24,954 nucleotides of DNA from a virus. Every line of letters begins with the position of its first letter. Within the stretch, counting starts at the first letter, position 1. A program made the position numbers and the translations under genes. Positions 17,748 to 24,954 of the stretch are shown one piece after another. The notes under the pieces are model-generated. The model did not search any database. It saw only the letters and a list, made by a program, of their open reading frames with translations, and was not told the DNA's origin. The stretch covers positions 1-24,954 of the IMG/VR virus record IMGVR_UViG_3300027704_000147. One strand, written 5' to 3'.

Positions 17748-18512
17748 TTAAGAGAACTTTTTCTCTATAGACTGGAATACTTGTATTCCTTCGTCTGTTT
17801 TGAAGAAAGATGCCATAGCTGAGTATGGATTTTCATCAAAAGGTATTGTCATTAATTTACGTCCATTAGATGCCCAAGTAAACGTTCTTTGATCGTCGGC
17901 AAGTTTTATAATATTTGCTTCAGTTGCTCTAATGGCAAAATTTCTAAGTTGAACATTATCATCGTTAGCTAGATCTAAGAACAGTTTAGGATTATACTTA
18001 GCAAATAAGAATAAGTCTCTTTTAAGTTCCTTAGAACTCATGTCTGACACTTTAGATCCTAACTCTACACGTAGTATTGCTTCACATTGATCAATGTCAA
18101 TATTTTTAGCAACGTTTAAAGCCTCTAGCTCCATCTCTAATTCAAATAAATCATCTTTAGCATCTTCTTGGATATCTTGCTCTGTATACAATATACTTAA
18201 AAGCGGGTGATATAAAGATAATATTTTTTGAAGTGCTTGATTTTCTTTAGTAACTAATAAACTTCCTTCTTTAAATCTAATGTGGCCAAGCGTAGCTTCG
18301 CCAGCTTGTTCATCTTTAAATGGAGAGTTTTGATTAGTTGCATATCTAACTTCTCTTTGTTCGTTTTTTTCAGCGTCATACCACAATAGTGGATGCCTTG
18401 CTGTATGTTTTGAAGGTATTTTTAATGTTAGAGGATTATGAGGTCCTTTTAAAAAATACGTTCTGTCTTTTATTTCCCAAGACGAATCTTGAATTGTTTG
18501 CTTTTTAGCCAT
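17748..18512 (-). CDS. Conserved virion-module protein of unknown function (254 aa)
   Basis: I recognise the pattern but know no function. The N-terminus (SSWEIKDRTYFL), then LTLKIPSKHTARHPLLWYD, REVRYATNQNSPFKDEQAGE, and a C-terminal part (FTWASNGRKLMTIPFDENPY, SAMASFFKTDEG) recur in uncultured marine phages next to the capsid gene. Residues 1-95 look like a compact beta domain. Residues 95-210 are helical and acidic, and the last 40 residues carry the conserved aromatic/Gly motif. There is no membrane segment, signal peptide or catalytic signature. Each side has a hairpin terminator, so this gene may be a separate transcription unit with its own dosage. It could be a capsid-associated or assembly protein, or a modulator carried in the late module; context does not decide. 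Confidence 0.7.
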   Translation of the reverse strand: MAKKQTIQDSSWEIKDRTYFLKGPHNPLTLKIPSKHTARHPLLWYDAEKNEQREVRYATNQNSPFKDEQAGEATLGHIRFKEGSLLVTKENQALQKILSLYHPLLSILYTEQDIQEDAKDDLFELEMELEALNVAKNIDIDQCEAILRVELGSKVSDMSSKELKRDLFLFAKYNPKLFLDLANDDNVQLRNFAIRATEANIIKLADDQRTFTWASNGRKLMTIPFDENPYSAMASFFKTDEGIQVFQSIEKKFS

Positions 18513-18525
18513 AATATAATATAAT
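18510..18525 (-). promoter_or_regulatory. A/T-only leader and start (no Shine-Dalgarno) of 254-aa gene
   Basis: Minus-strand ATTATATTATATTATG, ending in the start codon. The same 16 bases stand before the scaffold gene at 21269-21284. No purine-rich ribosome binding site is present. Bacteroidota usually start translation from A/T-rich unstructured leaders, so this supports both the start chosen and the host group. Confidence 0.55.
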
Positions 18526-18536
18526 TTGATATTTAA

Positions 18537-18566
18537 TAAAAGTAGAAGTTACCCTCGTCAGTTCAA
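18537..18566 (-). promoter_or_regulatory. Candidate Bacteroidota-type promoter of the 254-aa gene
   Basis: On the minus strand TTG (18566-18564) is followed after exactly 19 bases by TACTTTTA (18544-18537). The known Bacteroidota pattern is TTG or TTTG, about 19-21 bases, then TAnnTTTG; here the last base is A instead of G. It would start transcription about 20-25 bases before the ATG. The first box lies in the loop of the terminator hairpin, so one segment would end capsid transcripts and start the next. The match is short and could be chance. Confidence 0.35.
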
Positions 18567-18581
18567 CGAGGGTAAATCTAC
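18542..18581 (-). terminator. Intrinsic terminator after the major capsid gene
   Basis: Nine-base stem TTACCCTCG / CGAGGGTAA (plus strand 18549-18557 and 18567-18575), nine-base loop, and a further five-base stem GTAGA / TCTAC (18542-18546 and 18577-18581) beyond a small internal loop. On the minus strand it is followed by CTTTTATT. It begins 9 bases after the capsid stop codon. The stem is strong for so AT-rich a sequence, so it probably ends or attenuates the head-gene transcript and protects its 3' end. Confidence 0.8.
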
Positions 18582-18589
18582 TAGAGTAA

Positions 18590-20059
18590 TTACACTCCTT
18601 TGAATAATACAAAGTTGTTAGCAGCTTGCACTACTAAACATCTTTCAGATAAGAAGTTAACTTCCATAGCATCAAGAGTACTTGTGAAAGCACCACCTGC
18701 TGATCCAGTTAACCAAGACTTCATACGACGATCTTCTGTTTGAGAAGCTCTGTATCGCACGTGTAAGAATGGTCTACGGATGTTAGTTCCTAAAATTTGA
18801 TCGTATACTGTAGAGGTTCCAGCTGGCACTAAGATACCTTCGATAGAAGATGGTCCCGTTTGCGCACCACGAGTAGAAGCGTCATTTAAGTATTTCCAGT
18901 CAGTTTTATAGAAGTCATAAGATCCTCTGCGGAAACCACTAAATCCAAGATTTAATGCCATTTCTTCAGAATTTTCAAATAATCCATAAGCAGTACCACC
19001 TTGAGATCCTTGAGATACAGCACTTAGCATGTTATCAAATTCTAGTGAAGTTGAACGTTGTAAAAACAACATGTTTTCTTCAATAGCTCCTTGAGTATCT
19101 AAGTTTTTCAAAATCTCATCAAAGTCATCAATTCCGCTTGCGCCACTAAATCCAACTTCAACGTTACCTCTAGACTGTACAGCAGCAAATAAACCTTGAG
19201 TACCTTTAAACGTAGCTGCTAAAGCTGCTGATCCTGCCGCTGCAAGCTCACCTTCAATAACACTCATTTCTAAGTAATCTTCAAAACGTAAACGAGTTTC
19301 AGATTCAGCTTTTAAATACCATAAGTATCCAGAAGTACCATCTTCAGTAGCAACTTCTACCCAACCGATCTGAGCCATGTCAGAACCATTGATAGTGTAA
19401 GTATTACGAATGATGATAGGTGAATTAGAAAACTGAGTAAATGAAGGATCAATACTGATGTTAGTAGTTCCAACAGCTGGATTAACACCACCTGCTACAG
19501 AATTAGTTGTTTGAGATCCTTTATTAAATTCAGAACCGTATACAAAGATCTTAACGATAGCACCTAAACCAGCTGTGTTTGCAGCAGTATAAGGAGCAAC
19601 TGTTAATTGACCAGCAGTAGCGGCTCCAGGAGCAGCTAAGCTACTAGCTGTAACGATACATTTTAATTCTTGACCAGCTCCATCCATAGCAACTATAGTT
19701 TGCCCTGGAGATACCACGTTAGTAATAGCCGGAAGACCAGCTGCAGCTACACGAACAGGAATAACAAATACGTTAGCACCTGCATTACCTACATTGTCAT
19801 AAGAGATATGTAGTCTGTTTTGTTCTGACCAAATAACTTGATCTGATGTCATTGGCATTTCAGCTCCAACCATACGTAAGAATCCAGAAAGAGTTCTATT
19901 TCCGTAACGTTCTACTTCTTGTTCGTAGATCTCAGGTAGATACTGTTGTGCGAAATCATTGGCGTTAGCACCGCCTGTGTTAAATGCTAAATAGTTTGTC
20001 GCTAACAGTTGTTGTTGTTGCGATGGTACTATCGAACCGAATTGTGGACTTAAAGCCAT
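18590..20059 (-). CDS. Major capsid protein, HK97 fold (489 aa)
   Basis: Forms the head shell. The N-terminal part has ATNYLAFNTGG, LPEIYEQEVERYGNRTLSG and FLRMVGAEMPMTSDQVIWSE, followed by QNRLHISYDNV, which I recognise from marine and crAss-like capsid proteins of this size. The C-terminal part (RPFLHVRYRAS, MKSWLTGSAGGAFTSTLDA, MEVNFLSERCLVVQAANNF) is the conserved end of the family. Residues about 90-200 are Ala, Gly, Val and Thr rich strands. Codon and residue choice are more even and G-richer than in neighbours, as expected for a very highly expressed gene. The start is 12 bases after the scaffold stop, and a strong hairpin terminator follows. No protease cleavage site is obvious near the N-terminus. 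Confidence 0.88.
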   Translation of the reverse strand: MALSPQFGSIVPSQQQQLLATNYLAFNTGGANANDFAQQYLPEIYEQEVERYGNRTLSGFLRMVGAEMPMTSDQVIWSEQNRLHISYDNVGNAGANVFVIPVRVAAAGLPAITNVVSPGQTIVAMDGAGQELKCIVTASSLAAPGAATAGQLTVAPYTAANTAGLGAIVKIFVYGSEFNKGSQTTNSVAGGVNPAVGTTNISIDPSFTQFSNSPIIIRNTYTINGSDMAQIGWVEVATEDGTSGYLWYLKAESETRLRFEDYLEMSVIEGELAAAGSAALAATFKGTQGLFAAVQSRGNVEVGFSGASGIDDFDEILKNLDTQGAIEENMLFLQRSTSLEFDNMLSAVSQGSQGGTAYGLFENSEEMALNLGFSGFRRGSYDFYKTDWKYLNDASTRGAQTGPSSIEGILVPAGTSTVYDQILGTNIRRPFLHVRYRASQTEDRRMKSWLTGSAGGAFTSTLDAMEVNFLSERCLVVQAANNFVLFKGV

Positions 20060-20071
20060 AATAGTTTAATT

Positions 20072-21271
20072 TTAATTGTTAAATTTTCTTGTTTTAATCT
20101 TAAGCTTTGAAGAATCAAGACCGCTAATTGCTTTCACTTTTAATCCATTAACAAATACATTACCATCTTGCGTTTTGCGAGGCTCTGTACTTATGTTTTT
20201 AGATTTAGCTAGTTGACTTTTAATCGCGTCAGTTTTACCTTGTTCATAAAAGTGCTGCGCTATAGTGTCAGCGTTTCGCGCTGCGTATAAAGCTTTGTGA
20301 TAACCTTTCGTATCAACAACTTCTCCCTTGTCATTTAAGAACGTCTTAATGAATGTAGAAATGTCTTTTTGACTATCTCCAACCTTAACTGGATCCTTGA
20401 TACCATATCTAAACTTTTTCTCTCCAACTTTAAAATCAAAACCTTTGAAATTGCTGTTAAGAAGTTCGTCTGTTTGGCCGTGGAACTTGTTTTGGTTAAC
20501 TTTACTGAGCTCTTGCTCTTCGTTGTATCGGTTGAAAAAATCTGTAGCTTTTTGCTGCTCTTGATTTACTCCAGGTCTCAACTTGATCTCTGCGTAGTAT
20601 TCATCTTTAAGCGAACTCAAATAGCTTTTAGCTTTTGCAACTTCTTCTTTATATGCGAGTTTCTTTTTACGGATATCTCGCGCTTCATCTAAATCCTCAT
20701 CAAAATTAAAATTATCTTCAATTACAAAGTCAATTTCTTCTGAATCTAAATGTGGTTTAGCTTGTTTATAGTATTCTTTTAATAATGCCTCTCCATCTAC
20801 ATTACTGTAGTCTGCGTTTAATCTTGCATAGTCATCTATAGTACCACCTGTCTCTTTCATGAAAGAAACTAATTTTTCTAGATTTTCTGGAACATCTTGT
20901 GTTTCAGCTTGCGGTAATACTTCTTTTTGTTCCTGTGAGGTAGTGGCGTTTTCAGTGCCTCCAACCATTGTGATCTCTTCAGAACTATTGTCTTCATCTT
21001 CTATTAATTCTAAAGGTGATTCTACTTCTTCATTTTTGATTTCAATCTTAGTAATCTCGCCGGACTGCTGTACTTGTTCTCCCACTTTAGGTATATCTCC
21101 GGTTTGTTTATCATCAACCACTGCTTCTGTTTCTCCGATCGGAATGGCATCTTCTGTTGGTTTTTTAGTTAAATCTACTTTGGTGATTTCTGGAACAGTA
21201 TCCATGTCTTTGTACTTAGGCATGTGATGCTTAACTTTAAATTCACCTTCTTGTTTTACTTGTTCTGACAT
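20072..21271 (-). CDS. Capsid scaffolding-type protein (399 aa)
   Basis: Placed between portal and major capsid genes, where phages keep the scaffold. The first 130 residues are very acidic (Glu/Asp/Gln and Thr, for example EEVESPLELIEDEDNSSEE) and probably disordered. A helical core follows: LEKLVSFMKETGGTIDDYAR, LLKEYYKQAKPHLDSEEIDF and EARDIRKKKLAYKEEVAKAK, a pattern typical of scaffold proteins in marine phages. The C-terminus is short and basic (SSKLKIKTRKFNN), suitable for binding capsid subunits. It has no membrane segment or catalytic motif. Its leader is ATTATATTATATTATG without a Shine-Dalgarno sequence. No separate prohead protease gene stands beside it, so how the scaffold leaves the head is not evident. 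The function is inferred from place, charge and family resemblance. Confidence 0.78.
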   Translation of the reverse strand: MSEQVKQEGEFKVKHHMPKYKDMDTVPEITKVDLTKKPTEDAIPIGETEAVVDDKQTGDIPKVGEQVQQSGEITKIEIKNEEVESPLELIEDEDNSSEEITMVGGTENATTSQEQKEVLPQAETQDVPENLEKLVSFMKETGGTIDDYARLNADYSNVDGEALLKEYYKQAKPHLDSEEIDFVIEDNFNFDEDLDEARDIRKKKLAYKEEVAKAKSYLSSLKDEYYAEIKLRPGVNQEQQKATDFFNRYNEEQELSKVNQNKFHGQTDELLNSNFKGFDFKVGEKKFRYGIKDPVKVGDSQKDISTFIKTFLNDKGEVVDTKGYHKALYAARNADTIAQHFYEQGKTDAIKSQLAKSKNISTEPRKTQDGNVFVNGLKVKAISGLDSSKLKIKTRKFNN

Positions 21272-21284
21272 AATATAATATAAT
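21269..21284 (-). promoter_or_regulatory. A/T-only leader and start (no Shine-Dalgarno) of scaffold gene
   Basis: Minus-strand ATTATATTATATTATG, identical over 16 bases to the leader of the 254-residue gene at 18510-18525. It fills the 28-base gap after the portal stop together with ATTAATTTT. No purine-rich ribosome binding site is present. Related but shorter A/T strings stand before the portal (AATATAATAAATG) and the 483-residue gene (TAATATAATATG). Confidence 0.5.
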
Positions 21285-21299
21285 AAAATTAATAATTCA

Positions 21300-23711
21300 C
21301 TATCTTGGCGTAAACTGCTCTAGTCCAAATCCATCTAGATTATCATTACCTGCTGATTCAAAATTCTTAGGTAATAAATCGTTTTGTCTTTGATCTATCA
21401 GTTCGCTTTGTTGTGTACCTTGCATTTGTAGTCTTTGATCTTTTCGATCTTCTATTTGTGCTTCTTTTTGAGTGTCTGCTTTTGCTCTCATTTCAGCTAA
21501 TTTAATTTGATACGAAAACTCTTCGGCCATTAAACCTCTTTTTATTTGAGCTTCTTGCTCCATTCGTTCGATTTCAAATTGGGATTTTGCTTGTTCTATT
21601 TGAACTGTTGTTTGAGCTAATGCTTGTTGCTTCTGTACCTCTGCAGCTGCTGCTTTTTCTGCAGACTCACTATTAGCTTGAGCTTGTGCTTGAATGTTTT
21701 CCATTTGAGCAGCTCTTTCAGCAGCTTCATTTTCAGCTTGTCTAAACTTAAGCAATGTATTAGCTAGCTTTATATTCTGTATATTTCTTATATCTATAGC
21801 GTCAGCTAGTTTTATACTTCCAGCTTGTAGTGCTATTTGTATACTTTTTTCTAATTGAGCTTTATCTTCTTCATCTGGCTCTAAATCTAAAAATATTCCA
21901 AAGTCATGTAAAGACAATGAGTCTATTTCTTGAAGAGTAGCGACATTGAAAGCATTTATACTGTTTAATAAAGAAGCTTTAGTTAAAGGAAACTGAAGCA
22001 TATCACTAACTCTTAAACTAACGTTTTCACAAGAGCGTATAGTTAGATACATTAAAGACTGTAATATATGTCTTGTAGCTGTATTAGAATTAGCTGCTGC
22101 TAGTTTTTGCAAACCAACTAGGGCGTTTTTATCTGGAGAGCTACCATCTCTAGCTTCATTAAGCCCGGTTACATCGCGTATCATTTGTAAGTAATATTGA
22201 TACGTTTGTATCATGGCTTGTATCTTAGATATACCTGAAGAACTTTGAAGTTCTTGAATAGGTATTTTACCTCTATTCATTTCGCCATCTTGAGTGAGCG
22301 ATCTACCTACTATTGTACCTGTTTGAAAGTACATGTTTAACGCTTCTGCTGCGTTATAATTTGTTCCGTTACCTAAATCAACCTCAGCTAAACCATCAAC
22401 GTCTACATACACTCCATCTGGAACCAATCTAGCTAGCACTTGCTGTAGTTTAAGATGCGTTAATTGAATCATGTCAGCAAAACCAGTTGTTCTACTTACT
22501 ATAGACTCTATACGTCCTTGATACATTCTAGGAGCAGATATAACGTAATTCATGTTAACCTTTGTAGTGTCACCGTAAGGTCGTGTCATGTTTTCAGACA
22601 ATTCCCACTTAAGTATACTATCACCCATACCTAGTATTTTTGCTCCTGTATATAAAACCTCTATAGATCTTGAAGCTCTTTCAAAGTTATCACTAGGTGG
22701 TGGATTAAAAGTATCTTGCTTTTCTAAGATTTTTTCTAGTCCTTGCTCTGTTTGTTTTATTTTGAATACTTGATCTTGATATGTCTTGTATTCAAAGAAC
22801 AATACTTGATGTTGATTAACGTCGCTATTAACTTGCCAATCGCTTTGAGCATAATTCTGACGTCCTGGATATTTTTGTATTCTTTCTAACTCTTCGTCTG
22901 TTAAAGCTGGAAACAATTTTTTTATTTCTGGAAGAGTTATGCTTTTTATCTCACCAACATAATATATGTCTTCAAAATTAGGATCATCTGTAGCTGAATA
23001 AACTAGATTAGCTGGATTTACGTAGTCTATAGTAATTCCTTCAGCTAAATTAAAACTAGTCTTAACTGCTGATATACCTAACACGGTTAAATCATAAGCT
23101 AATCTTTTTTTAGTTTCGTCAAATTTATTTGAATCAAGAACATTATTTATAACTTCTTCTTCAGCTATCTCAATACTCTGCTTATAATTTAATTGCATGT
23201 ATAGATCTAACTCATCTTGATCTTTAGGAAGATTATCGGGATCTGTTGAGGCAAAGAAATTTTGACCTGTTGCTTGAGATAGTTTTTCTATCGCTGCTTT
23301 ATTTTTAATGTCACGCATGGCATTAGAAGCAAAATCAGTACGTTGTTTTAACGCAAATGGATCAGAGGCAAATGAATTTAATTCATATCCTTTTTCTGTC
23401 ATACCATTAACTACAATATCTACAAACTTAGATAGCACAGGTATTGGTTTCCAGTCTAAATTTAAATAAGACAAATCACCATTATTTGACAATTCGTCCT
23501 TATATTTCTGCACAGGTTGTTCACCTCTAGCGTATAATCTTAGTCTATTAAAGTTCTGGAAATTATAGGAAAACCTATTCTGTCCACTGTTATTTCTAAA
23601 CCACTCTTGTTCAATAGCGTTTCCAACAGCTAAACCATATTCAAATGATTTCTTTTCTTCTTCAGGTACCACCTGATCTGGAAAGATGCTATTATTATTA
23701 GTATAGACCAT
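21300..23711 (-). CDS. Portal protein (803 aa)
   Basis: Forms the dodecameric ring at one vertex through which DNA enters and leaves. The N-terminus (FEYGLAVGNAIEQEWF), RLRLYARGEQPVQKYKDEL (about 55-73), GDLSYLNLDWKPIPVLSKF and VDIVVNGMTEKGYE are strong signatures of the crAss-like and marine portal family, and 803 residues is the normal length there. The core continues with ISAVKTSFNLAEGITIDYVN, then YVISAPRMYQGRIESIV and RDVTGLNEARDGSSPDKNAL (about 510-530), the long stem-helix region. Residues about 650-770 are a Gln/Ala/Glu coiled coil that probably reaches into the head interior as a barrel. The gene starts 3 bases after the terminase stop (TAA) and ends with TAG 28 bases before the scaffold. 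The assignment is firm by family pattern and by place. Confidence 0.9.
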   Translation of the reverse strand: MVYTNNNSIFPDQVVPEEEKKSFEYGLAVGNAIEQEWFRNNSGQNRFSYNFQNFNRLRLYARGEQPVQKYKDELSNNGDLSYLNLDWKPIPVLSKFVDIVVNGMTEKGYELNSFASDPFALKQRTDFASNAMRDIKNKAAIEKLSQATGQNFFASTDPDNLPKDQDELDLYMQLNYKQSIEIAEEEVINNVLDSNKFDETKKRLAYDLTVLGISAVKTSFNLAEGITIDYVNPANLVYSATDDPNFEDIYYVGEIKSITLPEIKKLFPALTDEELERIQKYPGRQNYAQSDWQVNSDVNQHQVLFFEYKTYQDQVFKIKQTEQGLEKILEKQDTFNPPPSDNFERASRSIEVLYTGAKILGMGDSILKWELSENMTRPYGDTTKVNMNYVISAPRMYQGRIESIVSRTTGFADMIQLTHLKLQQVLARLVPDGVYVDVDGLAEVDLGNGTNYNAAEALNMYFQTGTIVGRSLTQDGEMNRGKIPIQELQSSSGISKIQAMIQTYQYYLQMIRDVTGLNEARDGSSPDKNALVGLQKLAAANSNTATRHILQSLMYLTIRSCENVSLRVSDMLQFPLTKASLLNSINAFNVATLQEIDSLSLHDFGIFLDLEPDEEDKAQLEKSIQIALQAGSIKLADAIDIRNIQNIKLANTLLKFRQAENEAAERAAQMENIQAQAQANSESAEKAAAAEVQKQQALAQTTVQIEQAKSQFEIERMEQEAQIKRGLMAEEFSYQIKLAEMRAKADTQKEAQIEDRKDQRLQMQGTQQSELIDQRQNDLLPKNFESAGNDNLDGFGLEQFTPR

Positions 23712-23714
23712 TTA

Positions 23715-24954
23715 TTATATTATTTTTGAATTTTCACCTGTATTATTATATTTTCTAAAACCTAAAGACACTTTTGATATAACTCTTTGTGCTACAGGCG
23801 TATATCTATTTTTATTGCAAGCCATTATAGCTAAACCTGAGCTTATAGAAGCATCATGTTTTGTTCTGTTGTTTATATTGAACTTTTCCCAGTCTTCTAA
23901 TGTTCTTTGAAAATACATGTTACCATAACCTTGATCTTGTACGCCTATATGGTGTTCTATATAATCTTCTATTGCAGCAGCGTGAGCTTGTTTTATATCC
24001 TCACTTGAGTTAGGTATTCCACCTATTTCTCTTTCGGTAACAGATAATTTATGCATGACCTTGTCTGGTCTATTCATAGAGTAACCTCTGTAACCTCTTC
24101 TTTTTATATAATACAAAAGTCTAGGTTTATTATTCTCTGCTAATATTGGCATACCATAAAAAACCAAAGCCATTAAAACGTCTTCAAAAAACATTTCAGC
24201 AGTTTGTGGTCTAGCTATGTATTCTAAAAAGAATAAATTAGGAGGAACGTCTTCCATTGAAAACTTAGTTAAACCATGTAAAGCGCCGTTGGATCCTCTA
24301 CCATCTACCGTTCCTGATATGTCATAACTATCACAACCAAATGCGCCACAATGATCATTACCTGGATATTTTGTATTGTTTTTTAATATATACTTATTCT
24401 GCAAATTACTTGGAGGAACCCAACTAACGAAAAATCTACCATTTTTACTTGGTAAAAACATCACCCTAGTATCTTTAATCCCACCTTCCCATTGAAAATT
24501 ACCCTGCGTAACAACATTAGTGTTACGAAGATCTTCATTATAGTCTATTTGCTCGTATATTTTAGTTAAATTAAACAAAGCTTGCTTAGCTTCATCTCTA
24601 AAAGCATGCTTAGTTGTTCTTGGAAATTGTCTATAGTATTCATTTAAACCGTCTTGATCTGTTTTTAAACCATCAACTTCATTCTCCCAATGCGATATAA
24701 CACCTATATCTATGTCTTCTCCATCAATACCTTTAATTGGTTTTTTCGGAGTGTCGAATACAGGAAATCCATGAGTATCAATGTATCCTTCGTAGTTCCA
24801 TTCCATAGGTATGAACAAACTATATAGTCCTGAACTAGTCTGTCCATTGCGGTTTCTTTCGGTGACGTCCGAAGCTTCGTATAGTTTCTTAAAATTTGCT
24901 CCACCTTTATCTAATGCGTTTGAGGTAGAACCCATCATACATTTTCCTACTATT
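23715..24954 (-). CDS. Terminase large subunit, C-terminal part (5' end beyond window)
   Basis: This is the motor that cuts and packages DNA into the head. The open frame continues past the first visible ATG (24938) to the window edge (residues IVGKC before MMGSTSNAL), so that ATG is internal and the N-terminal ATPase core is missing. Visible parts, numbered from that ATG, are MGSTSNALDKGGANFKKLY (the end of the ATPase domain), YYRQFPRTTKHAFRDEAKQA (the linker to the nuclease), and an RNase H-like nuclease. In the nuclease, acidic residues at GCDSYDIS (D203/D206), ILAENNKP (E268) and KHDASISSGLA (D362) are the likely metal ligands. The C-terminus has TPVAQRVISKVSLGFRKY. The full family length is about 650-800 residues, so roughly half is present. 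It is followed by the portal after 3 bases, the usual order. Confidence 0.88.
   Translation of the reverse strand, partial: IVGKCMMGSTSNALDKGGANFKKLYEASDVTERNRNGQTSSGLYSLFIPMEWNYEGYIDTHGFPVFDTPKKPIKGIDGEDIDIGVISHWENEVDGLKTDQDGLNEYYRQFPRTTKHAFRDEAKQALFNLTKIYEQIDYNEDLRNTNVVTQGNFQWEGGIKDTRVMFLPSKNGRFFVSWVPPSNLQNKYILKNNTKYPGNDHCGAFGCDSYDISGTVDGRGSNGALHGLTKFSMEDVPPNLFFLEYIARPQTAEMFFEDVLMALVFYGMPILAENNKPRLLYYIKRRGYRGYSMNRPDKVMHKLSVTEREIGGIPNSSEDIKQAHAAAIEDYIEHHIGVQDQGYGNMYFQRTLEDWEKFNINNRTKHDASISSGLAIMACNKNRYTPVAQRVISKVSLGFRKYNNTGENSKII

Noticed and set aside
8877-22773. Other plus-strand open frames (8877-9131, 11048-11341, 13175-13363, 15470-15751, 20369-20692, 20859-21227, 22588-22773)
   Set aside because: All are antisense to well-supported structural genes, have no recognisable motifs, and show the same Ser/Leu-rich composition.
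24710-24904. Minus-strand open frame of 64 codons inside the terminase gene
   Set aside because: It overlaps the terminase in another frame. The terminase frame carries conserved ATPase-nuclease linker motifs there.
23715-24938. Complete 407-residue terminase starting at 24938
   Set aside because: The frame stays open upstream of this ATG to the window edge, and the protein lacks the Walker motifs, so this ATG is internal.
1-24954. CRISPR arrays, tRNA genes, insertion sequences or attachment sites
   Set aside because: No spaced direct repeats, cloverleaf-like segments with a CCA-type end, transposase motifs or inverted terminal repeats were seen. Coding density leaves no gap over 80 bases.

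Overview
The window is a 25 kb stretch of an AT-rich (roughly one-third GC by eye) tailed-phage genome. Every gene is on the minus strand, so transcription runs from right to left. It holds most of the packaging, head, neck/tail and internal virion protein module of a short-tailed (podovirus-type) phage. Portal, capsid, ring and muzzle-type proteins resemble those I know from crAss-like phages (Crassvirales) and related uncultured marine phages. Start codons lack a Shine-Dalgarno sequence and are preceded by A/T-only leaders, as is usual in Bacteroidota. A marine flavobacterial host is the best guess. The taxonomic call is from memory of protein families, not from a search.

Layout in transcription order: terminase large subunit (cut by the right edge, 24954-23715), portal (23711-21300), scaffold (21271-20072), major capsid protein (20059-18590), a hairpin terminator, a conserved protein of unknown role (18512-17748), a second hairpin terminator, two ring or tail-tube adaptor proteins (17687-16974 and 16970-15741), a 1506-residue muzzle/nozzle protein with an Ig-like insertion (15735-11215), and a 483-residue muzzle beta-propeller-type protein (11175-9724). 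Then come four genes packed with gaps of 1-5 bases: a GNAT-fold protein (9713-9300), a small glycine/alanine-rich protein (9298-8573), a 387-residue protein (8567-7404) and a giant protein that starts at 7402 and is still open at position 1 (at least 2467 residues).

The first part packages DNA and builds the head. The middle part builds the neck and short tail. The last four genes look like an ejection (internal core) cassette, with the same order of protein types as T7 genes 13-14-15-16. The giant protein is the most interesting object. It combines hydrophobic helices, a zincin metallopeptidase motif (HELGH), a segment resembling sigma-70 region 2, a repeated LKFS motif at apparent domain boundaries, and a long conserved C-terminal segment of the kind seen in large 'polyvalent' phage proteins.

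There is no gene-free stretch longer than 80 bases. I see no tRNA, CRISPR, insertion sequence, integrase, lysis gene or replication gene. All plus-strand open frames look like shadows of the minus-strand genes.
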